A stretch of 64,000 bases of DNA from Propionicicella superfundia DSM 22317 (GTDB lineage Bacteria > Actinomycetota > Actinomycetes > Propionibacteriales > Propionibacteriaceae), in NCBI RefSeq assembly GCF_000423465.1, contig NZ_AUIA01000017.1, positions 1 to 64,000 on the forward strand. The letters run 5' to 3'. Shown in pieces: positions 17,101-24,903 of this stretch. Numbering within the stretch: position 1 is the stretch's first letter; each line of letters begins with the position of its first letter. A model generated the notes under the pieces. That model saw nothing but the letters and a program-made list of their open reading frames with translations, was not told the origin of the DNA and searched no databases. The translations under genes were made by a program, and so were the position numbers.

Positions 17101-17625
17101 GGGTTCGGACACCAGCCGGATCCGCGGATCGCCGAGGCTCCGGACGTAGTCGGCTGTCGCGGGGGTCGGGGACGCGTTGTCCACGACGACGATGTCGTAG
17201 TCCTCGTAGTCGAGATCGCGGACGGAGGCCAGCGCGGAGGCCAGGGAGTCGACACGGTCGCGGGTGCAGATGATCACGGTGATCGACGGGGACGTCGCAG
17301 GGCTCGGCACCTCGTCGCCATGCGGCAGGCCGGCCGCCGCGCGGCTCAGCTCGGCGGTCTCGATCCAGCCGTCGTCCGTCTGCGAGGCGTAGATCGGCAG
17401 CACGACGAAGCCGCGGACCCGCATCCCCTCGCGGATCAGCACCTGGGCACGGTTGTACCCCCGCGAACCCCGCAGGGGCAGCCAGTCGGCGGCTCCGTCG
17501 AGACGGGTGAGGTCCACCCCCGCGACCCAGGTCGCCCCGCGCCACGGCAGGTCGTCGACCTGCTCGGGGACGTCGGTGGACATGGCCGGGAAGATCTCCC
17601 GCAGGGCCGGGGCCGAGTCGTTCAT
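14188..17625 (-). CDS. GT2 glycosyltransferase fused to a large polytopic membrane domain
   Basis: 1145 aa. After about 110 N-terminal residues comes a GT-A GT2 domain (ITVIICTRDR near 115; VVVDNASPTP near 147; DDD at 199-201 as the DxD metal site; GFDEALGVGTPTGGGEDIDMF). A basic linker around 380-440 leads into some 700 residues with about 14-16 hydrophobic segments and extracellular loops, ending in a soluble C terminus. The membrane half resembles polyprenyl-sugar-using GT-C or polymerase-like proteins, but I cannot assign a family. One unbroken frame covers both halves. It overlaps both neighbours by ATGA, so translation is coupled. It may act as a glycan polymerase or transfer sugars across the membrane. 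Confidence 0.8.
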   Translation of the reverse strand: MNDSAPALREIFPAMSTDVPEQVDDLPWRGATWVAGVDLTRLDGAADWLPLRGSRGYNRAQVLIREGMRVRGFVVLPIYASQTDDGWIETAELSRAAAGLPHGDEVPSPATSPSITVIICTRDRVDSLASALASVRDLDYEDYDIVVVDNASPTPATADYVRSLGDPRIRLVSEPVPGLSRARNTGLRAARGEIVAYTDDDVVVDRLWLRGLVAGFDRGDVECVSGLVPTGELRTRTQMWFDRRVSWSDATSVRMFRLDEPPADNPLFPFRVGDFGTGASFAVRRETLQRLGGFDEALGVGTPTGGGEDIDMFVRILLDGGGLVVEPSAVVWHRHRDDIPALRKQAVGYGLGLGAWLTKVALQPRTAWMLARRVPGGIRRAARMARGEAAPEREGRAISDADLPAEYTQDLGALEVRSALRGPWRLVRSRMMGGRPAPLRMDAEPAGHESLPLSGGLGRTGRAAWLRVAALVAAACGLLGQIAALPSDLRLAGIVVFLLVGPGAVIAARLALPTSTAAVVTMTVGLSLLTGVGYLMLVLGSWYPGTVTWVLLAITVVGGVQGLRPGVLRSSWPRWLKIAHGRRLRVGDRLGLLGPVVVTVGGLLVWVVSLLTADGTPTSNFGLLFQVPGLIVATVLVLLGFVLLLMQDRLVGAAGALLALIAVTRASVPLLSPLPIYTWAYKHMGVVDWILQTGTLAPDVDIYNMWPGMFAGSAWLMSVSGAGQLGFAHWFAVGIHIGLATAVYDLARAFGRTRRVALMAVLVVETLNWVGQDYYAPQSVAYLMAVGLIGLLLRTKTMPRLGWLIVPSFVALTVTHQLTPIWVAGIALVLGVTRRVRPWWLGIVLALVAGSFVAANSSIVADYGFVSGFSPLTNAQSNIPTVGSAGRQFTMFVDRLPPLVLWAGAAVLAVNRWLTGRPVWVPLILGFSSFGLLLGQSYGGEAIFRVFLYSLPGCALLVSGWLVNGLARLPVRGVQAKAHGILTSVLVIVMSLCSLQGYLGTWPASYVSTEQFAHAKSLYARIDPPALILGMATGLPDRPVAEYVAFARAYANYDLPLVPNLEVSTLAFTSQADVAVLEAAIGQQGIPTYVVVSRQMVVVSDYYGLYPDGGLERLPALLQENPRWTLVIHDEDLWVFRATVQKGES

Positions 17626-18920
17626 CGCGCCACTCCCGGGCCGGTGCGCACGAGCCCGATCGCGCCCGGCACGCTCGTCACGAGTGTTCCGGCGAGGACG
17701 CCGCACGCGGCTCCCGGGGCACCGGCCATGCCTGCGCCCACCAGGGCGAGTGACACGGTGACGGTCGCTCCGAGGATGTTGACGATCAGCAATTCGGTGG
17801 TGCGGTGGTGGATCCGCATGAGGGCGGTCCACACCTCGAAGGCCGTTCGCAGCGCCGAGCCGACCGCGAGCACGATCAGCGTCAGGTAGGCGGCCGTCGT
17901 CTGATACTCCGGCCCGAAGACTCCCAGCGCCCATCGCCCGAGGACCAGCAGGCCTGCGAGGAAGACGCCGGCGATCAGGAGCAGCCGCAACCAGACCCGT
18001 CGGGCGAGATCCCCCACGCGTTCGGGATGAGCGGCTCCGTTGGTCGTCAGCGAGACCGTGATCGCGCTCGTGATCAGGTCGAAGCCCAGGCTCACCTGCA
18101 GGCAGAGCATGAACACCGCGCCCTGACTGCCCCCGGCCACGGCCGTGACGACGAACGGGAGACCCATGAAGACCCCGAGGCCGAGCGCGGAACCGGTCCC
18201 GTCGCGCAGGACGAAGAGGACGACCCGGCGTCGGCTCTCGCGCAGCCACGCGCGTCCCTCCGCGGGGGGATCGGCGATCCCGGCGCATTCGGCGGCGGTC
18301 GGCGGTGCGACCCGCGTCCGGATCAGGCCGAGCACGACGACGACGGCGACGATGGCCGGCAGCACCATGGACACGCTCGCCGGATGGGGGACGAGCGGGG
18401 CCAGCACCAGCAGGAGCGCCAGTTTCGCGATGTTGACCGGAAGGTTCTCCCAGACGAGCCAGCGTGCCCGGCCCGTGGCGGTGAGGACCGGATCCTGTAC
18501 GACGAACAGCGCCCACACCATCGTCGCGGCGGTGACGAGCAGCACCGTGAGCGGCGATTCGTTGCCCGGGACGAGGAGCATGACGAGGACCCCGACGATC
18601 AGGCCGGTGACGAGGGATGCGCAGAGGACGATCCTGAGCCCGAACTGGATCAGTCTCGCCCGCCCGACTCCGCTGCCGGGGATGCAGACGACGAAGGCGT
18701 TCCCGACTCCCGTCGCTGCGATGGCGGCCGCCGCCGTGATCGCGGAGACGACCGCCGAGTCGTTCCCCAGCGCCTCGGCCGGCATGAGCCTGGCTGCGAC
18801 GACCCAGAACGCGACACCGACGAGCGCCGTGGAGCCCGACGCGATGAAGAGGAACACGGAGTCCCCCACGATGTGGCGGATCAGGCTGTCGTGCGGTCGT
18901 TTCTCGGGTGCGATCGTCAC
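17622..18920 (-). CDS. Wzx/MATE-like polysaccharide flippase
   Basis: 432 aa with about 12 hydrophobic segments in the MOP (Wzx/RfbX) arrangement. The N terminus (HIVGDSVFLFIASGSTALVG, then FWVVAARLMPAEALGNDSAVVSA) is typical of polysaccharide exporters. It should flip a lipid-linked oligosaccharide made by the neighbouring glycosyltransferases to the outer face. The GTG start overlaps the stop of the GT4 gene (GTGA), and its own stop overlaps the GT2-fusion start (ATGA). Confidence 0.88.
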   Translation of the reverse strand: MTIAPEKRPHDSLIRHIVGDSVFLFIASGSTALVGVAFWVVAARLMPAEALGNDSAVVSAITAAAAIAATGVGNAFVVCIPGSGVGRARLIQFGLRIVLCASLVTGLIVGVLVMLLVPGNESPLTVLLVTAATMVWALFVVQDPVLTATGRARWLVWENLPVNIAKLALLLVLAPLVPHPASVSMVLPAIVAVVVVLGLIRTRVAPPTAAECAGIADPPAEGRAWLRESRRRVVLFVLRDGTGSALGLGVFMGLPFVVTAVAGGSQGAVFMLCLQVSLGFDLITSAITVSLTTNGAAHPERVGDLARRVWLRLLLIAGVFLAGLLVLGRWALGVFGPEYQTTAAYLTLIVLAVGSALRTAFEVWTALMRIHHRTTELLIVNILGATVTVSLALVGAGMAGAPGAACGVLAGTLVTSVPGAIGLVRTGPGVAR

Positions 18921-20074
18921 GCGACCTCCGCACGGACGCGCGCGGCGACGCGGTCGGCCTGCGCGGTCAGGGAGAAGCCGTCCACGACGCGGCGGCGTCC
19001 CTGTGCGCCGAGACGCTCGCGGAGCGTCGCGTCCTGGGTCAGGCGCGCCAACGCCGCGCGTAGGGTTCCGACGTCGAGGGCGGGGACGACGAATCCCGTC
19101 TCCCCGTCGGCGACGATCTGCGGTACTCCGGCCGCCCGGTAGGCGACGACCGGGATGCCGCACGCCTGTGCCTCGAGGAGGCCCAGGGGCATGCCTTCGA
19201 CGGTGCCGCAGTGAGCGACGACGTCGCTCGCGTTCAGCACCGCGGGCACGTCCGACCGCTCCCCCACGAATCGCACCCGGCCGCCGAGCATCCGCTCCGC
19301 GCGGGCCGTGACCTCGGCGGCGTAGTCGGGATACTGGCTGGTCGCCCCCGCGACGGCCAGTCTGACGCGCGGGTCGGAGATGCCGGCGACGGCGTCGATC
19401 AGATCCTCGATCCGCTTCACCGGGTCGAGCCGGGTGAGCGCTGTGACGAGGATGTCGCCCGGCTGCGCTCCGAGTTCCCGCCGGGTCGCCGGATCGGCGC
19501 CGGTGGGGTGGAACATGCCGATGTCGACGCCGTTGGGGACGACGGTGGTCCGCGGCCCTCCTTTCACCTGCTCGGCGACGTCGGCGCTGACCGCGATGGC
19601 GCCGCGGGCGAGCGTGCAGGCGAGCCGGCGCAGCCTCGTGCCGAATCCGGGGACGCTCTGTTCGTGCAGGTACAGCAGGGTGGGCACCCTGCCCGACAGT
19701 CCTGCGAGCGCCGCGTCGAGATGTGTCCAGTGGGCGTTGGCCAGCACGACGTCGGCGCCGGTCTCGGCCGCGCCCCGTGCGATGGCCCCGACGGCGCGCG
19801 GCACGCCGGCCGCCTCGCGGGCAAGGCGGGCGACGCTGATGGGCCCGGTGTCGCCCTGCGTCCGGATCGAGTGGTCCAGGGGGATGTCGAGCTCGTGGAA
19901 GCCGAAGCCGGCGGCCTGCCATTGGAGCGCGAGGTCGAGCCCCGGCGGAGATCCGAGAACAGGCGTGATACCCCGCGCCACCAGCAGCGGAGCGAGCCGC
20001 AGGAGCACCCGCTGGGCTCCGAACATGCCCCGGCCCTGGTCGACAAGGAGCAAGGTCAATCCGTCCCCCGTCAT
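18917..20074 (-). CDS. GT4-family glycosyltransferase
   Basis: 385 aa from the ATG at 20074, which has a strong SD (GGGGGAG). The frame stays open further upstream but that part lacks family similarity. The GT-B fold is seen in the N-terminal FGAQRVLLRLAPLLVARG, the middle VVPNGVDIGMFHP and TRLDPVKRIEDLI, and the C-terminal donor motif GMPLGLLEAQACGIPVVA with the E-x7-E-type signature. It transfers an NDP-activated sugar to a growing surface glycan in the cytoplasm. It is the first gene of the leftward operon GT4, flippase, GT2-fusion, acyltransferase-like protein. Confidence 0.9.
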   Translation of the reverse strand: MTGDGLTLLLVDQGRGMFGAQRVLLRLAPLLVARGITPVLGSPPGLDLALQWQAAGFGFHELDIPLDHSIRTQGDTGPISVARLAREAAGVPRAVGAIARGAAETGADVVLANAHWTHLDAALAGLSGRVPTLLYLHEQSVPGFGTRLRRLACTLARGAIAVSADVAEQVKGGPRTTVVPNGVDIGMFHPTGADPATRRELGAQPGDILVTALTRLDPVKRIEDLIDAVAGISDPRVRLAVAGATSQYPDYAAEVTARAERMLGGRVRFVGERSDVPAVLNASDVVAHCGTVEGMPLGLLEAQACGIPVVAYRAAGVPQIVADGETGFVVPALDVGTLRAALARLTQDATLRERLGAQGRRRVVDGFSLTAQADRVAARVRAEVA

Positions 20075-20394
20075 AAGCTCCCCCCGTAAGCAGTCGCCCA
20101 CCCCTGCATGAACGCGGCTGCCCCCCGGCATCACCGCGCGCCTCGGCGAGCGACCATGATTCTTCCGAGCCGTCATCGTAATCGCCTCGTCTCCGAGGGA
20201 AAAACTACGACTGCATTCCTGGAACCACAAGCGCAAACGCATCCCTTGTCCCCCAGGTAGGTGACATCCCTTCCACAGAAGGGCTCCCAGTGACCCCGGT
20301 CCGTGATGAAGTGAAATCCTCCAGCGGGGGGTGGAGCGCTGTCATATACATTTTCCTGCCTCCCTCCGATGTCTCGCACTGGGAGGTGCAGTAA
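20075..20394. promoter_or_regulatory. Divergent control region between the two glycan operons
   Basis: The 320 bp are more AT-rich than the surroundings and should hold both promoters. TATACA at 20344-20349 is a -10 candidate for the rightward operon, and CCCTTCCACAGAAGGG (20269-20284) is a small dyad. I see no known riboswitch fold. An open leftward frame continues from the GT4 gene to 20242 but has no convincing start. Confidence 0.4.
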
Positions 20395-21207
20395 GTGTTC
20401 TTCCGTCCGACCCCAAATGTCAGCATCATCATTCCTGCCATGAACGAGGCGGATAATCTCCGCCAATTGCTTCCGACCCTTCCTGAGGTTCACGAGGTGG
20501 TTCTCATCGACGGGAACTCGACGGACGGCACGGTCGACGTCGCCCGTGAGGTGATGCCCGACATCACGGTCGTGAAGCAGACACGCCGAGGCAAGGGCAA
20601 CGCTCTGGCTTGCGGGTTCGCCGCCGCCACCGGCGACATCCTCGTGATGTTCGACGCCGACGGCTCCGCCGATCCGGCAGAGATCCCGCGCTTCGTCGAC
20701 GCTCTCCTGGCCGGAGCCGACTTCGCGAAGGGAAGCCGCTTCGTCGAAGGCGGCGGGAGCCACGACATCACCCGGATCCGTGACCTGGGCAACCGTGGCC
20801 TGAACCTCGTCGGGAATCTTGCGTACCGTACGCATTTCACCGACTTGTGCTACGGCTACAACGCGTTCTGGCGGGACCTCCTTCCGGTGCTGGACCTGCC
20901 CCCGGTCGACGCCCGCGCCGAGGAGGGCACCATGCTCTGGGGCGACGGGTTCGAGATCGAGAGTCTGATCTTCTGCCGCATGTCGGCCGCCGGGGTGGTC
21001 ACGACCGAGGTTCCGAGCGTCGAGCGCGAGCGGACCTTCGGCGTCAGCAACCTCAACGCCATCTCCGACGGCACGCGCGTCCTGCGGACGCTGATCACCG
21101 AGCGGCAGCGGACTCTTCGTCGCCGCCCCGAGGTCGCCAACGTCGGGATGCGCTGGATGCGGCGCGTCACCGCCCTCTCCCGCGAGGCGTCGCAGAAAGC
21201 CGCATGA
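20395..21207 (+). CDS. GT2 glycosyltransferase, DPM1/UgtP-like
   Basis: 270 aa. The GT-A domain has SIIIPAMNEADNL, VLIDGNSTDGT, RGKGNALACGFAAATGDILVMFDADGSADPAEI with the DxD, and a C-terminal FTDLCYGYNAFWRD typical of polyprenyl-phosphate mannose/glucose synthases. It has no membrane anchor. It may make the polyprenyl-phosphate sugar used by the membrane-bound GT2 fusion across the divergent promoter. GTG start with SD GGGAGG. It overlaps the next gene by ATGA. Confidence 0.88.
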   Translation: MFFRPTPNVSIIIPAMNEADNLRQLLPTLPEVHEVVLIDGNSTDGTVDVAREVMPDITVVKQTRRGKGNALACGFAAATGDILVMFDADGSADPAEIPRFVDALLAGADFAKGSRFVEGGGSHDITRIRDLGNRGLNLVGNLAYRTHFTDLCYGYNAFWRDLLPVLDLPPVDARAEEGTMLWGDGFEIESLIFCRMSAAGVVTTEVPSVERERTFGVSNLNAISDGTRVLRTLITERQRTLRRRPEVANVGMRWMRRVTALSREASQKAA

Positions 21208-22247
21208 CCACTGCACAGGCGACGGTCATCGTGTGCGCGTACACGATGAGGCGCTGGGGCCAGTTGGCGGAGGCGATCGCGTCCGCGCTGGCCGAGCGCC
21301 CGGCCGAGGTCCTCCTCGTCATCGACCACAACGAGGAGCTGCTCGCCCGCGCCCGGCGCGAGCTCCCGGCGACCCGGATCATGCCGAACGCGCTGCGGCA
21401 AGGGCTGTCGGGGGCCCGGAACACCGCGGTCCTCGCAGCTCGCGGCGAGATCCTGGTCTTCCTCGACGACGACGCCTCGGCGGAGCCGGGTTGGCTGGAT
21501 GCCCTGCTGGGTCCGTTCGCCGACCCGAAGGTGCTGGGGGTGGGCGGAACAGCCGTCCCGCGCTGGCCCACCGGTCTCGGGCGTCCGGGCACGCTGCCGC
21601 TTGCCGCCGACGGCGAACGCGGGGTGCTGGACTGGGTTGTGGGCTGCTCGTTCAGCGGGCAGCCCGCCAGCACCGGCCCCATCCGCAACCTGATGGGCTG
21701 CAATATGGCGGTCCGGCGCGAGGTCGCGGTGCAGGCCGGCGGCTTCGCGGAGAGCCTCGGGCGGGTCGGGAAGACCCCGCTGGGGTGCGAAGAGACCGAG
21801 CTGTGCATCCGTGCCGTCCGGTTCAACCCGCAGGGCCGCTTCATGTTCGAGCCCGGGGCACGCGTTCATCACCACGTGAGCGAGGACCGGCTGACGTGGC
21901 GCTATCTGCGGCGACGCAGCTTCGCCGAGGGCGTGTCGAAGGCCATGGTCACGGCGCTTTCGACCCCCGGTGCCGCACTGAGCTCCGAGAGGTCCTATGC
22001 GTTGCGGGTGATCCCGGGGGCGTTCTGGCGTCAGGTGCGACGGGCGAACGCCGCGGGTGCCGCAGCCGTCGTGACGTGCCTGCTGTGGACGGTCGCCGGG
22101 TACGTTCGCGGTCGCGTCTCCATCCGGCGGACCGGCATCCCGCCCCGCCAGGGCCTCGAAGACGCGACCTCCGCCGAGGCCACGAGCGGGCCTCGGTCGT
22201 CCACCGTGAGTGTTCTCCACCCCGGTCAGGACAGGCGACGGCCGTGA
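21204..22247 (+). CDS. GT2 glycosyltransferase
   Basis: 347 aa. The GT-A domain runs ATVIVCAYTMRRWGQL, VLLVIDHNEEL, GLSGARNTAVLAARGEILVFLDDDASAEPGWL (DDD metal site), NLMGCNMAVRRE and ETELCIRA, as in rhamnosyl-type enzymes such as WbbL. A short hydrophobic stretch near 290-305 (AAAVVTCLLWTVAGYV) may anchor it. It is coupled to the flanking genes (ATGA upstream, GTGA downstream). Start by overlap; the larger frame has no other start. Confidence 0.88.
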   Translation: MTTAQATVIVCAYTMRRWGQLAEAIASALAERPAEVLLVIDHNEELLARARRELPATRIMPNALRQGLSGARNTAVLAARGEILVFLDDDASAEPGWLDALLGPFADPKVLGVGGTAVPRWPTGLGRPGTLPLAADGERGVLDWVVGCSFSGQPASTGPIRNLMGCNMAVRREVAVQAGGFAESLGRVGKTPLGCEETELCIRAVRFNPQGRFMFEPGARVHHHVSEDRLTWRYLRRRSFAEGVSKAMVTALSTPGAALSSERSYALRVIPGAFWRQVRRANAAGAAAVVTCLLWTVAGYVRGRVSIRRTGIPPRQGLEDATSAEATSGPRSSTVSVLHPGQDRRRP

Positions 22248-23068
22248 CCCGTGCCCGGTCCGGCGCTCGTCCGCTTTCGCGGCGCCGGTTCCTGGGCACG
22301 CTCGCCGCGACACCGCTCATCACGGCCTGCAGCTCCCCGAGTCCTGCGGTCCCGACGCTCACCGGCCGGCTGTCGTCGCGATTCACCGGCAGCAGGCACG
22401 ACTGGGTCGTGTGGTATCCGGCGGGGACGCCTACCGGCGCGGACCTGCCCGTCGCGATCGTCCTGCACGGCCTCGGCGACTCCATCCACACGGCGGATCG
22501 GATGCACTACCCCGAGCACCTCGCCGACGTCGTCCGCGACGGAGCCGCCCCGTTCGCACTCGCGGCGATCGACGGAGGCAGCCTGTACTGGCAGAAGATC
22601 GGAAGCCAGGATGCCGGCGCCCTGGTGGCCGAGGAGTTCGTGGCGTTGCTGGCGACGCAGGGGCTGGACACCTCGCGGCTGGGGCTCACCGGATGGTCGA
22701 TGGGCGGCTGGGGGACGCTGCGGCTCGCCTCCCAGGATCTGCAGGGCAGGCTGCGTGCCGTGGCGGCGCTGAGCACCCCCTGCTACGAGCGATTCGACAG
22801 CCTGCCGACGCAAGAGGCGGTCACGCGCGCTCAGTTCGACGCCAACAACTTCGTCCCGCACCCGGAGAGACTGGCCGATCTGCCGATCCTCCTGGCGTGC
22901 GGAAGGAGCGACACCTTCTTCCCGGGCAACGAGTCCTTCGCCGAGGTTCTGCGTGCCACGCCCGGCGTCCCCGAGCCGACGACCCTGTTCGCCGCGGGAG
23001 ACCACTCGCAGACCTTCTGGGAGTCGGTGGCGCCGGCACAGTTGCGCTTCCTCGCCGAACGGCTCTGA
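22244..23068 (+). CDS. Exported alpha/beta-hydrolase (esterase-like) lipoprotein
   Basis: 274 aa. The N terminus combines a twin-arginine motif (SRRRFLG, 12-18) with a lipobox LITAC (Cys29), so it is likely Tat-exported and lipid-anchored. The mature protein has an esterase fold: AIVLHGLGDS oxyanion region, GWSMGGWG with the nucleophile Ser, CGRSDTFFPGN with a likely catalytic Asp, and GDHSQTFW with the His. It resembles putative esterase/S-formylglutathione-hydrolase-type and mycolyltransferase-like hydrolases. Being the third gene of the rightward glycan operon, it may trim or transfer acyl groups on the surface glycan. Confidence 0.85.
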   Translation: MTRARSGARPLSRRRFLGTLAATPLITACSSPSPAVPTLTGRLSSRFTGSRHDWVVWYPAGTPTGADLPVAIVLHGLGDSIHTADRMHYPEHLADVVRDGAAPFALAAIDGGSLYWQKIGSQDAGALVAEEFVALLATQGLDTSRLGLTGWSMGGWGTLRLASQDLQGRLRAVAALSTPCYERFDSLPTQEAVTRAQFDANNFVPHPERLADLPILLACGRSDTFFPGNESFAEVLRATPGVPEPTTLFAAGDHSQTFWESVAPAQLRFLAERL

Positions 23069-23150
23069 CGGCGTTCGACCCCCGTCCGCCGGGCCACGAT
23101 TCTCCGCCCCGGAACGGGGTCGTGCGCGACCGGACCGGCCCCCACCACAC

Positions 23151-23238
23151 CGCGACACCGACGCCGGTATGCCGCACAACCTGGCGGTCACCACCGAGAA
23201 CGCAGACGACCCCCACCCCCACCCACACGTTGGTCCCG
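23151..23238 (+). repeat. 88-bp direct repeat, copy 1
   Basis: Nearly identical (2 mismatches) to 23519-23606. It includes the core TATGCCGCACAACCTGGCGG, which occurs again at about 23482-23508, and in inverted degenerate form near 23438-23460. No protein is plausible here. Confidence 0.85.
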
Positions 23239-23518
23239 CGGGCCAGGAGCACGACGCCGTGGCCAAGACCGACCCCCACCACATCCGCGAAGCGAGCGCA
23301 GCGGCACGCTCCCCCAACGAGCGCAGACCAGACCAACCCCCGGCGGCACGACCCCGCCGCCATGCGGACCACCCGTCGACCTCACGCCGACCGCCACGTT
23401 GCGAGGCATACGAGACCGGGCTGCCGGGCCGGAGCAGACTCACCGCCAGGTTGCACGGGCTACAACCCCTCGAATCCGAGCCGTATGCCGCACAACCTGG
23501 CGGTCACCTCTCCGCACC

Positions 23519-23606
23519 CGCGACACCGGCGCCGGTATGCCGCACAACCTGGCGGTCACCACCGAGAACGCAGACGACCCCCATCCCCACCCACACGTTG
23601 GTCCCG
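23519..23606 (+). repeat. 88-bp direct repeat, copy 2
   Basis: Second copy of the repeat at 23151-23238, offset 368 bp. It is followed directly by the 66-bp tandem repeat. Confidence 0.85.
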
Positions 23607-23609
23607 TGG

Positions 23610-23741
23610 TCCGGGGGAGCGGCGCCGTGAGCGTGAACCGGACTGGCCCCCACCAACCGCACACAGGTCCGGGGGTCCGGAGGAACGGCGCCGTGAGCGT
23701 GGACGGGACTGGCCCCCGCCGAGCCTGCGAGGCGGGTGGTT
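23610..23741 (+). repeat. 66-bp tandem repeat
   Basis: Two consecutive units (23610 and 23676) begin TCCGGRGGARCGGCGCCGTG and share GACTGGCCCCC at the same offset. A partial third match (AACGGCGCCGT) lies near 23744. Then CGACCCGGAC is repeated at about 23781-23800. The whole gap 23069-23945 is non-coding, repeat-dense DNA between convergent genes. Confidence 0.7.
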
Positions 23742-23816
23742 GCGAACGGCGCCGTCCCCCGGACCCCAGGACCACAGGACCGACCCGGACCGACCCGGAC
23801 CGAACAGGACCACCCA

Positions 23817-23880
23817 ACGCCGAACGCTCCCAAACCGCCGGATTCTGCGCGAATTCCGGCGGTTTGGGAGCGTTCGGCGG
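23817..23880. repeat. 64-bp palindromic repeat, copy A (near-perfect hairpin)
   Basis: The arms 23818-23842 and 23855-23879 are perfectly complementary over 25 bp, beginning CGCCGAACGCTCCCAAA. The stem continues inward with one bulge to a 5-nt loop. It lies between the convergent esterase and SDR genes and could act as a bidirectional terminator. It belongs to a four-member family. Confidence 0.9.
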
Positions 23881-23945
23881 GTCGAGCGCGGGGCCCGGGC
23901 CGACCCGAACCGAACCGGGCCACAGGAACGAGCCAGACCCGACCG

Positions 23946-24836
23946 TCAGCGACCCGTCACGTAGGTCGCCGCAGCGACGAGATCGCCATGGACATGGACG
24001 AAGCCGCTGTCGACGAGCACCGACCCGACGATGCGCTGGCTCCCGAGGATGTCGGAGGCGAACTCACCCATCACCGCCCTGAGAGCGAAGGCCGGCGTCG
24101 GCACCAGCGCCGGCCGGTGCAACGCCGCGGCCAGCGCCCCGGCGACATCCCGCTGCCGAGCCGGTTCCGGCCCGACGGCGTTGACAGGACCCACGATCCG
24201 CGGACGCTCGATCAGGTGGATGATCGCCGCGACCTCGTCGGCGAGCGTGATCCACGGCCACCACTGGTCGCCCGTGCCCATCGGCCCCAGGAGCCCGAGC
24301 CGGCCGAGACGGACGAGCGGGGCGGCCGCGCCTCCCCCCGGGGCGAGGACGATGCCGGTTCGCAGATAGGCCACGGACGCTCCGGCGTCGACCGCCGGGG
24401 CGGCGGAGCGCTCCCAGTCCGTCACGACCTCGGCCAGGAACCCCCGGCCGCGGGCGCTGACCTCGTCGAGCGGCTCGTCCCCGCGGTCGCCGTAGTAGCC
24501 CACCGCGCTCGCCTGCACCAGGCGCACCGGATGGTCCGCGGCCGCGACGGCCTCGGCGAGCGTCCGGGTCGCCGTCACCCGCGACGCCCGGATGACCTCC
24601 TTGTACTCGGCCGTCCAGCGACGGTCGCCGATCCCCGCGCCCGCGAGGTTCACCACCGCATCCACCCCTGAGAGGTGGGCGGGACTGAGCGGCGTCCCGG
24701 GCTCCCAGCGAAGGTCGTCACGATCCACAGGTGCGCGGCGGAGGAGGCGCCGGGCGACATGCCCGCGAGTACGCAACTCGCGACACAGCGCCGTCCCGAT
24801 CAGGCCCGAAGATCCGGCGACGAGAACGTTCGTCAT
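23946..24836 (-). CDS. TIGR01777-family SDR epimerase (YfcH-like)
   Basis: 296 aa. The N-terminal VLVAGSSGLIGTALCREL is the GxxGxxG NAD(P)-binding motif, and the family signature follows in VVNLAGAGIGDRRWTAEYKE, SAVGYYGDRGDEPLDE and TGIVLAPGGG. The C-terminal DUF1731 part contains VPTPAFALRAVMGEFASDILGSQR. The biochemical role of this family is not settled. TACGAT ends exactly 6 nt before the ATG, so it is probably leaderless. It is convergent with the glycan operon across the repeat-rich gap. Confidence 0.9.
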   Translation of the reverse strand: MTNVLVAGSSGLIGTALCRELRTRGHVARRLLRRAPVDRDDLRWEPGTPLSPAHLSGVDAVVNLAGAGIGDRRWTAEYKEVIRASRVTATRTLAEAVAAADHPVRLVQASAVGYYGDRGDEPLDEVSARGRGFLAEVVTDWERSAAPAVDAGASVAYLRTGIVLAPGGGAAAPLVRLGRLGLLGPMGTGDQWWPWITLADEVAAIIHLIERPRIVGPVNAVGPEPARQRDVAGALAAALHRPALVPTPAFALRAVMGEFASDILGSQRIVGSVLVDSGFVHVHGDLVAAATYVTGR

Positions 24837-24903
24837 GCCCGCATCGTAGGAAAGACGGCCCCCGGTCTCCAGAGCGACCGCCGGGCGCGCGGGCGACGGC
24901 CGA

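Noticed and set aside
12908-17545. A 1545-codon leftward frame covering two genes
   Set aside because: Only its last 427 codons (from 14191) are coding; the upstream part is a shadow frame of the GT2-membrane fusion, rich in Arg/Pro/Gly.
18917-20242. Longer N terminus for the GT4 enzyme from 20242
   Set aside because: The extra 56 residues are Arg-rich and not GT4-like, and a strong SD precedes the ATG at 20074.
20075-20394. Riboswitch in the divergent glycan control region
   Set aside because: Some short dyads exist, but no cobalamin, c-di-GMP, c-di-AMP or other class core could be matched.
23151-23606. CRISPR array
   Set aside because: Repeats are 88 bp, only two near-identical copies with a 368-bp offset, one core copy is inverted, spacing is irregular and no cas genes are present.
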